Below, piece after piece: positions 44,315 to 53,600 of a DNA stretch of 64,000 bases. The stretch's first letter is position 1, and each line of letters starts with the position of its first letter. Under the pieces are notes generated by a model. The model was not told the origin of the DNA, made no database searches, and was given only the letters and a program-made list of their open reading frames with translations. This stretch comes from Pseudomonadota bacterium. GTDB lineage: Bacteria > Desulfobacterota > Desulfobacteria > Desulfobacterales > Desulfosarcinaceae. The stretch is from contig JAEYRZ010000180.1 in NCBI GenBank assembly GCA_023435265.1, positions 1 through 64,000 on the forward strand, read 5' to 3'. A program made the position numbers and the translations under genes.

Positions 44315-45997
44315 CTACTGAATCTTTTCCTCACGCAATATTTTCTTGAGGACCTTGCCCACATTGCTTTTGGGCAGTTCCGAGCGGAATTCGATTTCAG
44401 TCGGCCACTTGTACTTGGCCAGTTTTCCTTCGCAGTAGGAGATCATCTCCTCGGCGGTGGCGGTAACGTTCGGTTTGAGGACGATGAATACTTTCACCGC
44501 CTCTCCGCGGGTGGGATGGGAAATGCCGATCGCGGTCGCTTCCAGGACCTTGGGGTGTTCGAAATAAATCTCTTCGATATCCCGGGGGTAAATGTTGTAC
44601 CCGCCGGAGATGATCATATCCTTCTTGCGGTCGACGATGAAGAAGTAGCCGTCATCGTCCATGGTGGCGATGTCGCCGGTATGCAGCCAGCCGTCGGTAA
44701 GGGTTTGGGCCGTTTCCTGGGGGCGGTTGTAATAGCCTTTCATCACCTGCGGCCCCTTGATGAGCAGCTCGCCCGGCTGGCCGACCGGCACATCGTTCTT
44801 CCCGGTTTCGAGATCGACGATGCGGCAGACGGTATCGCTGATCGGCACGCCGATGCTGCCCACTTTGCGCTTGCCTTCGACGAAGGGGTTGACATGCGTC
44901 ACGGGCGACGTTTCGGTAAGGCCGTAGCCCTCAACGATCACGGCCCCGGTGCGGCGTTCGAACTCCTTGATCACCTCCACAGGCAGCGGTGCACTGCCTG
45001 AGAAGCATCCGTTGATGGAGGTCATGTCCACCTTGTCGATGTCCGGATGCTGCAGGATTCCGATATACATGGTGGGCACCAGCGGGGCGAAAGTGGGTTT
45101 GTATTTGGTGATGGCCTCGAGCAGCTGGGGCGCCTGAGGCTTGGGCACCAGGACATCTCCCCAGCAGAAGTATATGGCCAGGTTCATGGCCGTGGTCAGT
45201 CCGAATACGTGAAAAAAGGGGAGGGCGCCGAGCATGATCTGGTTTTCGCCCATGCCGGGGAACCAGGCGGCCACCTGCTGCACCTGGCGGCTCAAGTTGC
45301 CGTGGGTCAGGATGACCCCCTTGCTGGTGCCGGTGGTTCCGCCCGTATACTGATACTGGGCCACGTCCGCATGATCCAGGGAAACCCGTGGAGGGGCGGG
45401 CAGCGTGCGGGTCAGGACTTTTTTCCAGCGGAAAACATCGGCGGCCGGCCGCACGTCGGCGGCCAGCTTCTTCTTCTTGGCGACCAGCGGGAACAGCAGG
45501 TTCTTGGGGAAGGGCAGGTAATCGCCGATACTCGTGATCACGATCTGCTGAATGCGGGTCTTGGGGCGCAGGTCGATCATGCGGTTACCCAAAAGATCCA
45601 GTGTGATCAGAGCCTTGGCACCCGAATCGTTGAACTGGTGCAGCAGTTCACGATCGGAATAAAGCGGGTTGTTCATCACGACCACGGCGCCCAGGCGTAA
45701 AATGGCGTAGTAAGCGGCCACGCAGGGAATGACGTTGGGCAGCAGCAGCGCCACCGCATCGCCGCGCCGAATGCCGAAGTCATGCAGAACGGCGGCGAAA
45801 CGATCGCTCATTTCACGCAACCCCCGATAGCTGAGCTGGTACCCCTGGAAATTGAGGGCCATCTTGTCGGGGAAAAGCGTTGCGGCGCGGTCCAGGAAGT
45901 CCGGAAGAGTTTTGGAATCGTACTCGATATGCTCCGGTACGCCCTGCTGATAGTGCCGCAGCCAAGGTTTTGCCTCGTAAGCAACTGTTGCTGCCAC
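44315..45997 (-). CDS. fadD: Long-chain fatty-acid-CoA ligase
   Basis: 560 aa from GTG 45997, chosen because GAGGAGG lies five bases upstream; the frame continues to 46084 without a ribosome site. AMP-forming synthetase motifs: YTGGTTGTSKGVILTH (about 190), GYGLTETSPVTH (about 350), and the hinge/C-terminal DRKKDMIISGGYNIYPRDIE (about 450). It activates fatty acids with ATP and CoA for beta-oxidation by the adjacent acyl-CoA dehydrogenase. It is transcribed divergently from etfD, convergent with the acyl-CoA dehydrogenase gene. Confidence 0.93.
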   Translation of the reverse strand: MAATVAYEAKPWLRHYQQGVPEHIEYDSKTLPDFLDRAATLFPDKMALNFQGYQLSYRGLREMSDRFAAVLHDFGIRRGDAVALLLPNVIPCVAAYYAILRLGAVVVMNNPLYSDRELLHQFNDSGAKALITLDLLGNRMIDLRPKTRIQQIVITSIGDYLPFPKNLLFPLVAKKKKLAADVRPAADVFRWKKVLTRTLPAPPRVSLDHADVAQYQYTGGTTGTSKGVILTHGNLSRQVQQVAAWFPGMGENQIMLGALPFFHVFGLTTAMNLAIYFCWGDVLVPKPQAPQLLEAITKYKPTFAPLVPTMYIGILQHPDIDKVDMTSINGCFSGSAPLPVEVIKEFERRTGAVIVEGYGLTETSPVTHVNPFVEGKRKVGSIGVPISDTVCRIVDLETGKNDVPVGQPGELLIKGPQVMKGYYNRPQETAQTLTDGWLHTGDIATMDDDGYFFIVDRKKDMIISGGYNIYPRDIEEIYFEHPKVLEATAIGISHPTRGEAVKVFIVLKPNVTATAEEMISYCEGKLAKYKWPTEIEFRSELPKSNVGKVLKKILREEKIQ

Positions 45998-46180
45998 ATG
46001 AACCTCCTCGGATGAATGTGAATGAAAGCGAATTTCGGCGGGACTATGACTACTATACTTGGCTGTAGAAATTGGTTCTGTCAAGAGACATCATTCGGCG
46101 AATCACGCATCCGGCGGAAGAAATGCCGGCGCTTCGTACAAGCGCGTGCAAGCCGGGGGGCAAGTATGCTATAGGAATGG

Positions 46181-46220
46181 ACCGCGATGGCGAAAGCGCC
46201 CGCGGATCGCGCGGTTTTTT
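46181..46220 (+). terminator. Terminator-like hairpin upstream of the etfD promoter
   Basis: ACCGCGAT (46181-46188) pairs with ATCGCGCGGT (46206-46215, two-base bulge), followed by TTTTTT. No plus-strand gene lies just upstream, so it may insulate the etfD promoter or end an unrecognised short transcript. Confidence 0.5.
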
Positions 46221-46221
46221 C

Positions 46222-46271
46222 TTGACGCGGAAATATGGATTGGATAACCAAAATGAATTTACATTCATTTT
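46222..46271 (+). promoter_or_regulatory. etfD promoter with TetR-like palindrome
   Basis: TTGACG (46222-46227), 17 bases, TAACCA (46245-46250). Directly after it AAAATGAAT and ATTCATTTT face each other around TTAC (46250-46271). The core resembles the operator before the TetR gene at 41781, so the same regulator may act here. Confidence 0.6.
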
Positions 46272-46408
46272 CTTTAGGAATAATCGGCGGTTCCGCCGGA
46301 AGCCCGCCGAGCGACACTGACAAAGGAAAACGGCGGCGCCCCGGGGGCGCCGACCACCGGCATACGCTGTCGAACGCTTACGGTACCGCACACAAGGACA
46401 TCTAACCT

Positions 46409-48478
46409 ATGCAGAATGCGCTGTTCTCACCGGCTGAAACCTATTTCCTGGCCATTCCCGCCAGCGTGGTCTACACCCTTATCCCGATCGTCGGCATCGG
46501 CATTTTCGCCTGGATGATCTACGTCCGGCTCAAACCGCTGCTCCGGGCGGCGCCGGACGTGCGCTGGGACCGCATTGGCGAACGGGTGGCGCAGCTGGTC
46601 AAGATGTGGCTGCTGCAGTACCGGCATCCGCGTTACATGCTCGCCGGCGTGCTGCACATCCTGCTGTTCGCCGGCTTTCTGATCCTGGGGCTGAGGTCGC
46701 TCGAACTGGTTTTCGTGGGCATTATCCCGGATTTCACGCTGCCCGGGCTCGGCGGCCGCCTCGGCCACGCCTACCATGTGCTGCGGGCCTATGCCGCCAC
46801 GTGGGTGTTCGTGGTGGCCGCGATCGCCATGGTGCGCCGCGGCATCGTCCGGCCGGCGCGCTATGAAGTGCCCGCCAAATACGGAAAGGCGCATACCGGT
46901 GAAGCGGTGTTCGTACTGGCCATGATCTGCACCCTGGTGATCAGTGAAAGCGTGTTCGAGGCCACACAGGCCGTCGCGCAGGGGCGGGCCGGGTTGAGCG
47001 CCCAGACCCTGCCGCCGCTGACCCTGGCCTGGTTATCCGCGCAGCTTCTCTTCGATGCATCGGGGTATATGCTGCAGTGGCTCAATTCGACCGTCTATTT
47101 CATCCACGAAGTGACGTTTTTCACCTTCTTATGCTTCCTGCCGCTGGGCAAACACTTCCACGTGGTCACGTCGCTGTTCAACGTCTTCTTCATGCGCCTG
47201 CGGCGCGGCAATGTCAAACCGGTGCGCCACGGCATCGGCGACGAACAACTGGACGGGCTCGAATCGTTCGGTGTGAAAAAGCTGCAGGACTTCACTTGGA
47301 AGCACATCCTCGATTTCTACTCCTGCGCCGACTGCGGGCGCTGTTCGGACAACTGCCCGGCCAACGCGGCCGGTCGTCCGCTTTCGCCGCGTTTTATCTC
47401 GATCAAGGGGCGCGATCTGACCTACCGCCGGTACCCGGTGCTGCCGAACCGCAAAGAAGCCGGTGAAGAGCAGGCGCTGATCGGCAGCATCTATTCGGAA
47501 GATGAAATCTGGTCCTGTACGACCTGCGGCGCCTGCGAACAGGAGTGCCCGCTGGGCATCGAGTATATCGATAAAATCGTGGACCTGCGGCGCGGCATGG
47601 TCGACGACGGTCTGGTGCCGCAATCTTTGCAGAAACCGCTGAGCGCTCTCGAAAAGCGCGGCAATCCCTGGGGAAAACTCGAAAAGAAGCGCGCCGACTG
47701 GATCAAGACCGTGGAAGACGGTATCGAAGTCAAGGTGCTGGACGGTAAAGCGAGCGCCCAGGTGCTTTATTTCGTCGACAGCATTACGTCTTTCGACGAG
47801 CGCATGCAGAAAATCGCCGCCGCCACCGCCAAAATTCTGCAGCGCAGCGGGATCGATTTCGGCATCCTGGGCAAAGAGGAAAAAGACAGCGGCCATGAAG
47901 CACGCCGCTTCGGCGAGGAGATGCTGTTTCAGAACCTGAAGACGCACAACCGCGAATTGATCCAGGAGTCCGGGGCCGCCGGCATCGTGACCGCCGACCC
48001 GCACGCCCTGAACGCGTTGAAGAACGACTACGCGGACATGCCCCCGGCGGAACATGTCAGCGAGTTGATTGCGCGGCGGATCCGGGCCGGGGCGTTGAAG
48101 TTCAAACCCTCGCAGAATGGCGATAAAGTCTATACTTATCACGATCCTTGTTATCTCGGGCGCCACAACGCGATTTACGACGCTCCGCGCCAGGTGATCG
48201 ACGCCCTGCCCGGCGTCCGGCGCGTGGAGATGCTGCGCAGCCGCGACCGCTCCTTCTGCTGCGGCGGCGGCGGACTGATGCTCTTCTACGAACCCGAAGA
48301 AGAACAACGCATGGGCGTGCTGCGCGTTAAAATGGCGGCCGAGGCGGGGGCCCAAGTGATCGTCACGGCGTGCCCGTTCTGCCTGGTCAATATCGAAGAT
48401 GCCATCAAGGTCGCCGGGCTGGAAGGCAAGATGCAGGCAATCGACCTTGCCGAACTGGTCGCGGCGCATTTGGAGTAA
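46409..48478 (+). CDS. etfD: EtfD-type membrane Fe-S oxidoreductase (ETF:quinone)
   Basis: 689 aa. The N-terminal 250 residues hold about five to six membrane helices of the NarI-like cytochrome b type (for example MLAGVLHILLFAGFLILGLR). A ferredoxin part follows with YSCADCGRCSDNCP and WSCTTCGACEQECP (two [4Fe-4S] clusters). Two CCG modules come last. The second is complete (HDPCYLG, FCCGGGG, TACPFC), but the first reads TADPHALN where Cys residues would be expected. This architecture is that of EtfD/EMO, which oxidises reduced ETF and passes electrons to menaquinone. etfB and etfA follow directly, as in other beta-oxidising anaerobes. Confidence 0.92.
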   Translation: MQNALFSPAETYFLAIPASVVYTLIPIVGIGIFAWMIYVRLKPLLRAAPDVRWDRIGERVAQLVKMWLLQYRHPRYMLAGVLHILLFAGFLILGLRSLELVFVGIIPDFTLPGLGGRLGHAYHVLRAYAATWVFVVAAIAMVRRGIVRPARYEVPAKYGKAHTGEAVFVLAMICTLVISESVFEATQAVAQGRAGLSAQTLPPLTLAWLSAQLLFDASGYMLQWLNSTVYFIHEVTFFTFLCFLPLGKHFHVVTSLFNVFFMRLRRGNVKPVRHGIGDEQLDGLESFGVKKLQDFTWKHILDFYSCADCGRCSDNCPANAAGRPLSPRFISIKGRDLTYRRYPVLPNRKEAGEEQALIGSIYSEDEIWSCTTCGACEQECPLGIEYIDKIVDLRRGMVDDGLVPQSLQKPLSALEKRGNPWGKLEKKRADWIKTVEDGIEVKVLDGKASAQVLYFVDSITSFDERMQKIAAATAKILQRSGIDFGILGKEEKDSGHEARRFGEEMLFQNLKTHNRELIQESGAAGIVTADPHALNALKNDYADMPPAEHVSELIARRIRAGALKFKPSQNGDKVYTYHDPCYLGRHNAIYDAPRQVIDALPGVRRVEMLRSRDRSFCCGGGGLMLFYEPEEEQRMGVLRVKMAAEAGAQVIVTACPFCLVNIEDAIKVAGLEGKMQAIDLAELVAAHLE

Positions 48479-48525
48479 GCACTTTTTTTTCAACGAGAGC
48501 GAACCACAGCCATCAGGAGGGAAGA

Positions 48526-49314
48526 ATGGAAATTTTGGTCTGTATCAAAAGGGTTCCGGATACCGCCGAGAACGAGATCGAGATCAAAGGCGACGGAACC
48601 GATATCAAGCGCGACGATTTGGTCTATTCGGTCAATGAATGGGACAATTACGCAGTTGAGGAAGCCATCCAGATCCGCGATCGAGTTGGCGGAACCGTCA
48701 CCGTGGTCACGGTCGGCGATGAAGAATCGGAAGAGGTGCTGCGGCGCGAAATGGCCATGGGCGCGGACAGCGGCATCCGGCTGACCGACGCGGCCTTCAG
48801 CGGTTCCGACGGGCGCGGCACTGCCGCGGTCTTGAAGGCGGCCGTCCAGAAAGGAAAGTACGACCTGGTGCTGACCGGCGCCCAGGCCGATGACGGTGCG
48901 GCCCAGGTGGGCGGAATGCTGGCGGCCATGCTCGACTGGCCGTACGCCTCGCTGGTCAACCGCATCGAGGTGGAAGAAGGCAAGCTCAAGGTGGGGCGCG
49001 AAATCGAGGGCGGCAACCAGGAATTGAACGCGATCGCGCTGCCCTGCGTGTTGTCGATACAGACCGGCATCAACGAACCGCGCTACGTGGGCATCCGCGG
49101 CATCCGCAAAGTGGCCTCGGTGGAGATCCCCGTGCACGGCGCCGGCGATCTGGGCGTGGATCCCGCCGCCGTGGGGGCAGCGGCCGCCAAAGTCAAACGG
49201 TTGGATTACTTCGTGCCCCAGCTGGGTGCGGGCGCCGAAATTCTGGAAGGCAGCATGGAAGAAAAAATCGACAAGCTGATCGAACTCTTGAAGGCCAAAG
49301 GAGGGCTGAAATAA
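48526..49314 (+). CDS. etfB: Electron transfer flavoprotein beta subunit
   Basis: 262 aa from ATG 48526 behind AGGAGGGA; an upstream in-frame extension overlaps etfD. Typical EtfB start MEILVCIKRVPDTAENEIEI, the YSVNEWDNYAVEEAI segment near residue 38, and the ETF-beta motif VLTGAQADDGAAQVGGMLA near 120. It binds AMP or a second FAD and docks on acyl-CoA dehydrogenases. Its stop overlaps the etfA start (TAATG). Confidence 0.95.
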   Translation: MEILVCIKRVPDTAENEIEIKGDGTDIKRDDLVYSVNEWDNYAVEEAIQIRDRVGGTVTVVTVGDEESEEVLRREMAMGADSGIRLTDAAFSGSDGRGTAAVLKAAVQKGKYDLVLTGAQADDGAAQVGGMLAAMLDWPYASLVNRIEVEEGKLKVGREIEGGNQELNAIALPCVLSIQTGINEPRYVGIRGIRKVASVEIPVHGAGDLGVDPAAVGAAAAKVKRLDYFVPQLGAGAEILEGSMEEKIDKLIELLKAKGGLK

Positions 49315-50282
49315 TGGCTCAGATGTTTGCCTACATTACCCATAAAGGTGGAACGATCGACGATTCGGCGGCCGAGCTGGCCGTGGCCGCGAACAAACTG
49401 GGCGCAGCGCAGCCGACCGCGATTATCGCCGGTTCCGGCGCGGAGCTTTCGGCCGTGTGCCAGGCAGCCGCCAAGATCTATCCGCAGGTCTGGAAATTCG
49501 ATAACGCCGCCCTCGCCTATCCCAATGCCGAAGCCATCCGCAAACTGCTGGCCAAAGTACTTCCGGCTGGTGCGATGGTGCTGCTTCCGCATGATCATTT
49601 CGGCATGGACCTGGGCCCCGGCCTTTCGATCAAACTGGATGTCGCCTATGTGCCCGATGTCGTCGCCGTCGAAAGCGTCGAGGGAAGCAAGCTGAAGCTG
49701 GTGCGCCAGGAGTTTGCGGGCATGGCCCACACCCATGTGACCTGCGATGCGGCCGCCGGGATGGTGATCACGCTGCGGCCGGGGGCTTTCCAATCCCCCG
49801 AAGGCGCCGCATCCGGCGCCGGGCAGGTCCAGGACAAATCGGGTGAGGTCGGCGACCTGAGCGTCCAGCGCACGTTCCTGGAGGTCCTGCAGGCCGAAGC
49901 GGGCGACGTGGATATCACCAAGGCCGATGTGCTGGTTTCCGTCGGCCGCGGCATCGAAGAACAGGAGAATATCGCTCTGGCCGAAGAGCTGGCCGAGGCC
50001 ATGGGTGCAACCGTTTCGTGCTCGCGGCCGATCGTGGACGCCAAATGGCTGGAAAAGGCGCGGCAGGTCGGAACCTCCGGCAAGACGGTCAAGCCCAAGG
50101 TCTATCTGGCCCTTGGCATCAGCGGCTCATTTCAGCACCTGGGGGGGATCAAAGGATCGCCCTTCATCGTGGCGGTGAACAAAAATCCCAAGGCGCCCAT
50201 CTTCCAGGTGGCCGACGTGGGCATCGTCGAGGACATTCTCGAATTGATGCCGGAGTTGACTGAGAAGATCAAGGAAGCCTGA
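49314..50282 (+). CDS. etfA: Electron transfer flavoprotein alpha subunit
   Basis: 322 aa. The C-terminal FAD domain carries the ETF-alpha signature in YLALGISGSFQHLGGIKGSP and IVAVNKNPKAPIFQVADVGI, followed by VEDILELMPEL. The N-terminal part has LLPHDHFGMDLGPGLSIKLD. With EtfB it forms the ETF heterodimer that carries electrons from the acyl-CoA dehydrogenase at 42.4 kb to EtfD. A terminator follows 24 bases later, closing the etfD-etfB-etfA operon. Confidence 0.95.
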   Translation: MAQMFAYITHKGGTIDDSAAELAVAANKLGAAQPTAIIAGSGAELSAVCQAAAKIYPQVWKFDNAALAYPNAEAIRKLLAKVLPAGAMVLLPHDHFGMDLGPGLSIKLDVAYVPDVVAVESVEGSKLKLVRQEFAGMAHTHVTCDAAAGMVITLRPGAFQSPEGAASGAGQVQDKSGEVGDLSVQRTFLEVLQAEAGDVDITKADVLVSVGRGIEEQENIALAEELAEAMGATVSCSRPIVDAKWLEKARQVGTSGKTVKPKVYLALGISGSFQHLGGIKGSPFIVAVNKNPKAPIFQVADVGIVEDILELMPELTEKIKEA

Positions 50283-50305
50283 TTTCAGAAATTTGTGGTG
50301 GCTCG

Positions 50306-50347
50306 ACAGCCGGGCGCGCCTTGTGCGCGGCCCGGCTGTTTTGTTTT
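50306..50347 (+). terminator. Rho-independent terminator of etfDBA
   Basis: ACAGCCGGGC (50306-50315) pairs with GCCCGGCTGT (50330-50339), with an inner GCGC/GCGC extension, followed by TTTGTTTT. Confidence 0.9.
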
Positions 50348-50440
50348 GCGCGCCGGTCCGGCGCAGTGTACGATCCGGCCGCGGTCACTGCGGGGGAAGT
50401 GCTTGAAACACAGCGGCGCAAATACAGTGACATGAGGTTT

Positions 50441-50494
50441 TCACCACAGAGGACACAGAGAAGAACAAAAAAACTTTCTGTGGTCTCTGTGGTT
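50441..50494. repeat. CACAGAG hairpin repeat B4
   Basis: TCACCACAGAGGACACAGAG on the left, with CTGTGGTCTCTGTGGT on the right and an A-rich loop. A 15-base unit, AAGCTGAGGACCAAC, is then repeated twice in tandem (50501-50530). The gap from 50348 to 50602 holds nothing else recognised. Confidence 0.75.
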
Positions 50495-50602
50495 ATCAAT
50501 AAGCTGAGGACCAACAAGCTGAGGACCAACGCATCGCTTTATTTATGCCACAGAGCACTTAGTTTGAAGGGAACGATCCCAAACCGAGGTTGAAACAGTT
50601 CA

Positions 50603-53600
50603 TTGGCGTCTTCACTTAAACGCATCATTCTGCTTGCGCTTGCGGCGATCACGCTGCTTGGTCTGGGGGCCTTGACCCTTGCCGGGTTTTATCTCAACAG
50701 CGCCTTCTTCCGGGACAGAATGCTCGCCTATGCCAACGAACGACTCGATGGCAGCATCACGGCCGCGGCGCACCGTTTCGCTCCGTTCGGCGGGCGGTTG
50801 CGCCTGAGCGCGCTCGAGCTGCGCGGCCCGGACGGGAGGCTGTTGTTGCGCGCGGACCGCGCCAGCGCCGAAATATCCTACGCTGCGCTTCTGCGCAAAA
50901 CCGTGTACTTCGAGCACATCGCTTTGGAGCGGGGCTTCGTGGATCTGGCCTTCGATGAACGCGACCGCCTGCGGCTGGCCCAACTGGTCAAAGACGCGCA
51001 GCCGTCCGCCCCGCGGGCTGAAAAGGGTGACGGCTGGCAGGTCGTGGTCGCGGATTTGAACGTGCGCGATTCGACCGTTGCGTACCACCGCCCGGCCCGG
51101 CAATGGGCCGGGCAGGCCGCAGGCATCGATCTGCGGGGCCGGTTCGATCCCGGCCGCACGTCCGGCCGCCTGCGCCTGACCGCCGATCATATCGCCTGGC
51201 AGGGGCCCGACCGCGCGGGGCGTTACGACCGACCGGAGATCGAGGCGGATTTCCAGCCGGAGGCGGAGAACCCGCTGCGCCTTGCCGCGGCGGTAGCCGG
51301 GAGCCGAGTGGCGTTTGCGGGAGAATTCCAGCCGGATGCGCGGCAGCCCCGTCTGCGGGGCGCGCTCGATTTCGATGTCGACCTCCCCCGCGTGCGCGCC
51401 TGGCTGCCCGCATCGATCGAACTCGGCGGGCGCGCCGCCGGCCGGCTGACCGTGAACGGTCTTCTATTCGACCCCGATGCCGACCTTTCGATCACCCTCC
51501 TGGACGGCCGGGTGGCCGCAGTGCCGTTCGAACGGCTGGAAGTCAAGGCAGGGTTGCGCCAAAGACGCGTCGCCATCGAACGGTTGTACAGCCGGGCGCC
51601 CTGGGGCGAATCTACGGCGAGCGGGGAGATCGATCTGCGCCCCGTCTTCAAAGTCGACTTGAGAGGCTTCGAAGAAGCGCCTGCGCCCTACCGGCTGAAC
51701 CTGACGGCCGAAGGGATTCAGCCGGCTTTGATTCCCGTTTTCGGCTGGACGCGGGAGGGGGTCTACAACGCCGATGTGCGGGCCGAGGGGCGGGGCTGGG
51801 CCGCTCGCGACCGCTCCGGCCGGGCGCAGCTCGCGCTGAACATGCAGAAGGCGAAGGCGGTTGAAGGCGGAGCGCCGCTGGACGGCGCCTTGACGGCCGA
51901 ATTGGAGTGGGCGGGGCAGACACTGTCGGTCGTCCGAAGCCGGCTGGCCCTCGGGCCCAACCGCGCCGACCTCGTGGGACGCTTCGATTTCCAGCAGGGC
52001 CGGTTGGATGCCCGGGCCGACCTTTCCCTTGAGCGCCTCGGCGACCTTGGGCCGGGCCTGGGCATCGAGCTGCCCGCCGGGCGCGGCACGCTTCACCTGA
52101 CGGCCTCCGGCGCCCTCGCGCGGCCCTCGGTCCAGGCCAGGATCGAGGCGCACGATATTACCTATTCCGAATGGCAGGCACAGCATCTGGCCGCTGAAAT
52201 GCGCCTGGCGCCCGACGGCGTGCTGAGCATCGATCGGCTCGATCTTCAGAAGGACAAGGCCGGCGTGACCGGTTCGGGCCATATCGGTCTGCTGGATTCC
52301 GAAGGCGCCTTGCGCGATTCACCGCCAATTTCGGCTGCATTGAAGCTGCGCAACCTTTCACCCGCCGATTTGGGGTTGTCCCAGGTGCAGGGCGCCCTGA
52401 ACGGTTTCCTCGAAGTCGGCCGAACCCTGTTCGATCCGAGCGCACACCTGCGGCTGTCCGAAAGCACCCTGATCTGGGGGCCGATGACGCTCGATGCGCG
52501 GGGAGCGGCCGAATGGCAGTCGGGGCGGCTGACCGTTCACGAACTCATCCTGGAGCGGGCCCGATCGAACCTGCGCCTCGCGGGCAGCGTGGCGTGGCTG
52601 GATTCCGACGGCGCCTGGCACGCCGATCCGGTGATCGATGCCCGGCTGCAGACGCGCCAGGTGCGCCTGCAGGACATTGCGCAAGGTTATTCCGGAAAAC
52701 TGGCGGTCGATGCCGAAGTGCGCGGCCGACCGGGCGATCTGAGCGGCCGTTTCAACATCTCGGGCGGTGCGCTGGACCTCAAACTCGAGAAAATCGACAC
52801 CTTTTCGGCCGAGGGTCGGTTATCCGGTGCGCGCATCGAAGTGCAGAAGGTGGTCGCGGTCCTGGCTCCCGGCGAGGTCCTGCGCGGACACGGTGCGTAT
52901 GGATGGGACCAGGGGTTTGAACTGGCGCTGGACGGCGACGACATCGATCTGAGCAACCTGCGGTTTCTAAAGGCCGCCGGACCGGTGCAGGGCCGCCTGC
53001 GCCTGCATGTCGCGGGCAACGGAACGCTTCAGGCGCCGCAGATCGAGGCGGTTGCCGCGGTTTCCGGACCGAAATACCGCGAGCAGGCGTTCGATGATTT
53101 TCATGCCGAGGCCCGTTTGACCGGTCGGCGCCTGGAGCTCTCCGCAGACCTGAATTTTCATCTGGCATCGCGGGTCGATCTGGAAGGCGGCGATTTCGAA
53201 ATCGAAGCAGATTTCGCGCGCACCGATCTGACGCCCTACTTGACCCTGGCCGCAGGCAAGCTGTTGAGCGGCCGCATGACCGGCAGCCTGGACCTCGCGG
53301 GCAATATGCGCGCCCCCCTTTCGCTGAACGGCCGCCTCGACCTGGCCGAAATCCGCGTCACCTATCAGGAGACCCCGCTGGTGAGCGCCCAGGCGGTGCA
53401 CATCGGTATGCGCGACGGCGTCGTCGATGTGCCGGCCGTGCAGCTCGATTTAGCCCAGCGCGGGTATCTGGAGCTGAAGGCCGGCGGCGATTTGCGGCGC
53501 GATTTCGCGGCGCGGGTACAAGGACGCCTGCCCCTTGCGGCGCTCTCGCTTTTCAGCGAATCGCTCGGCGAAGCCGAAGGCGCCGTGGTGCTGCGGGCCC

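Larger units (their letters stand above)
45998..46408. other. Divergent control region between fadD and etfD
   Basis: About 410 bases. On the minus strand TTGACA (46084-46079) could serve fadD, with a poorly spaced -10 near 46057. A hairpin followed by T6 lies at 46181-46220 on the plus strand, and the etfD promoter with palindrome is at 46222-46271. No gene. Confidence 0.5.
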
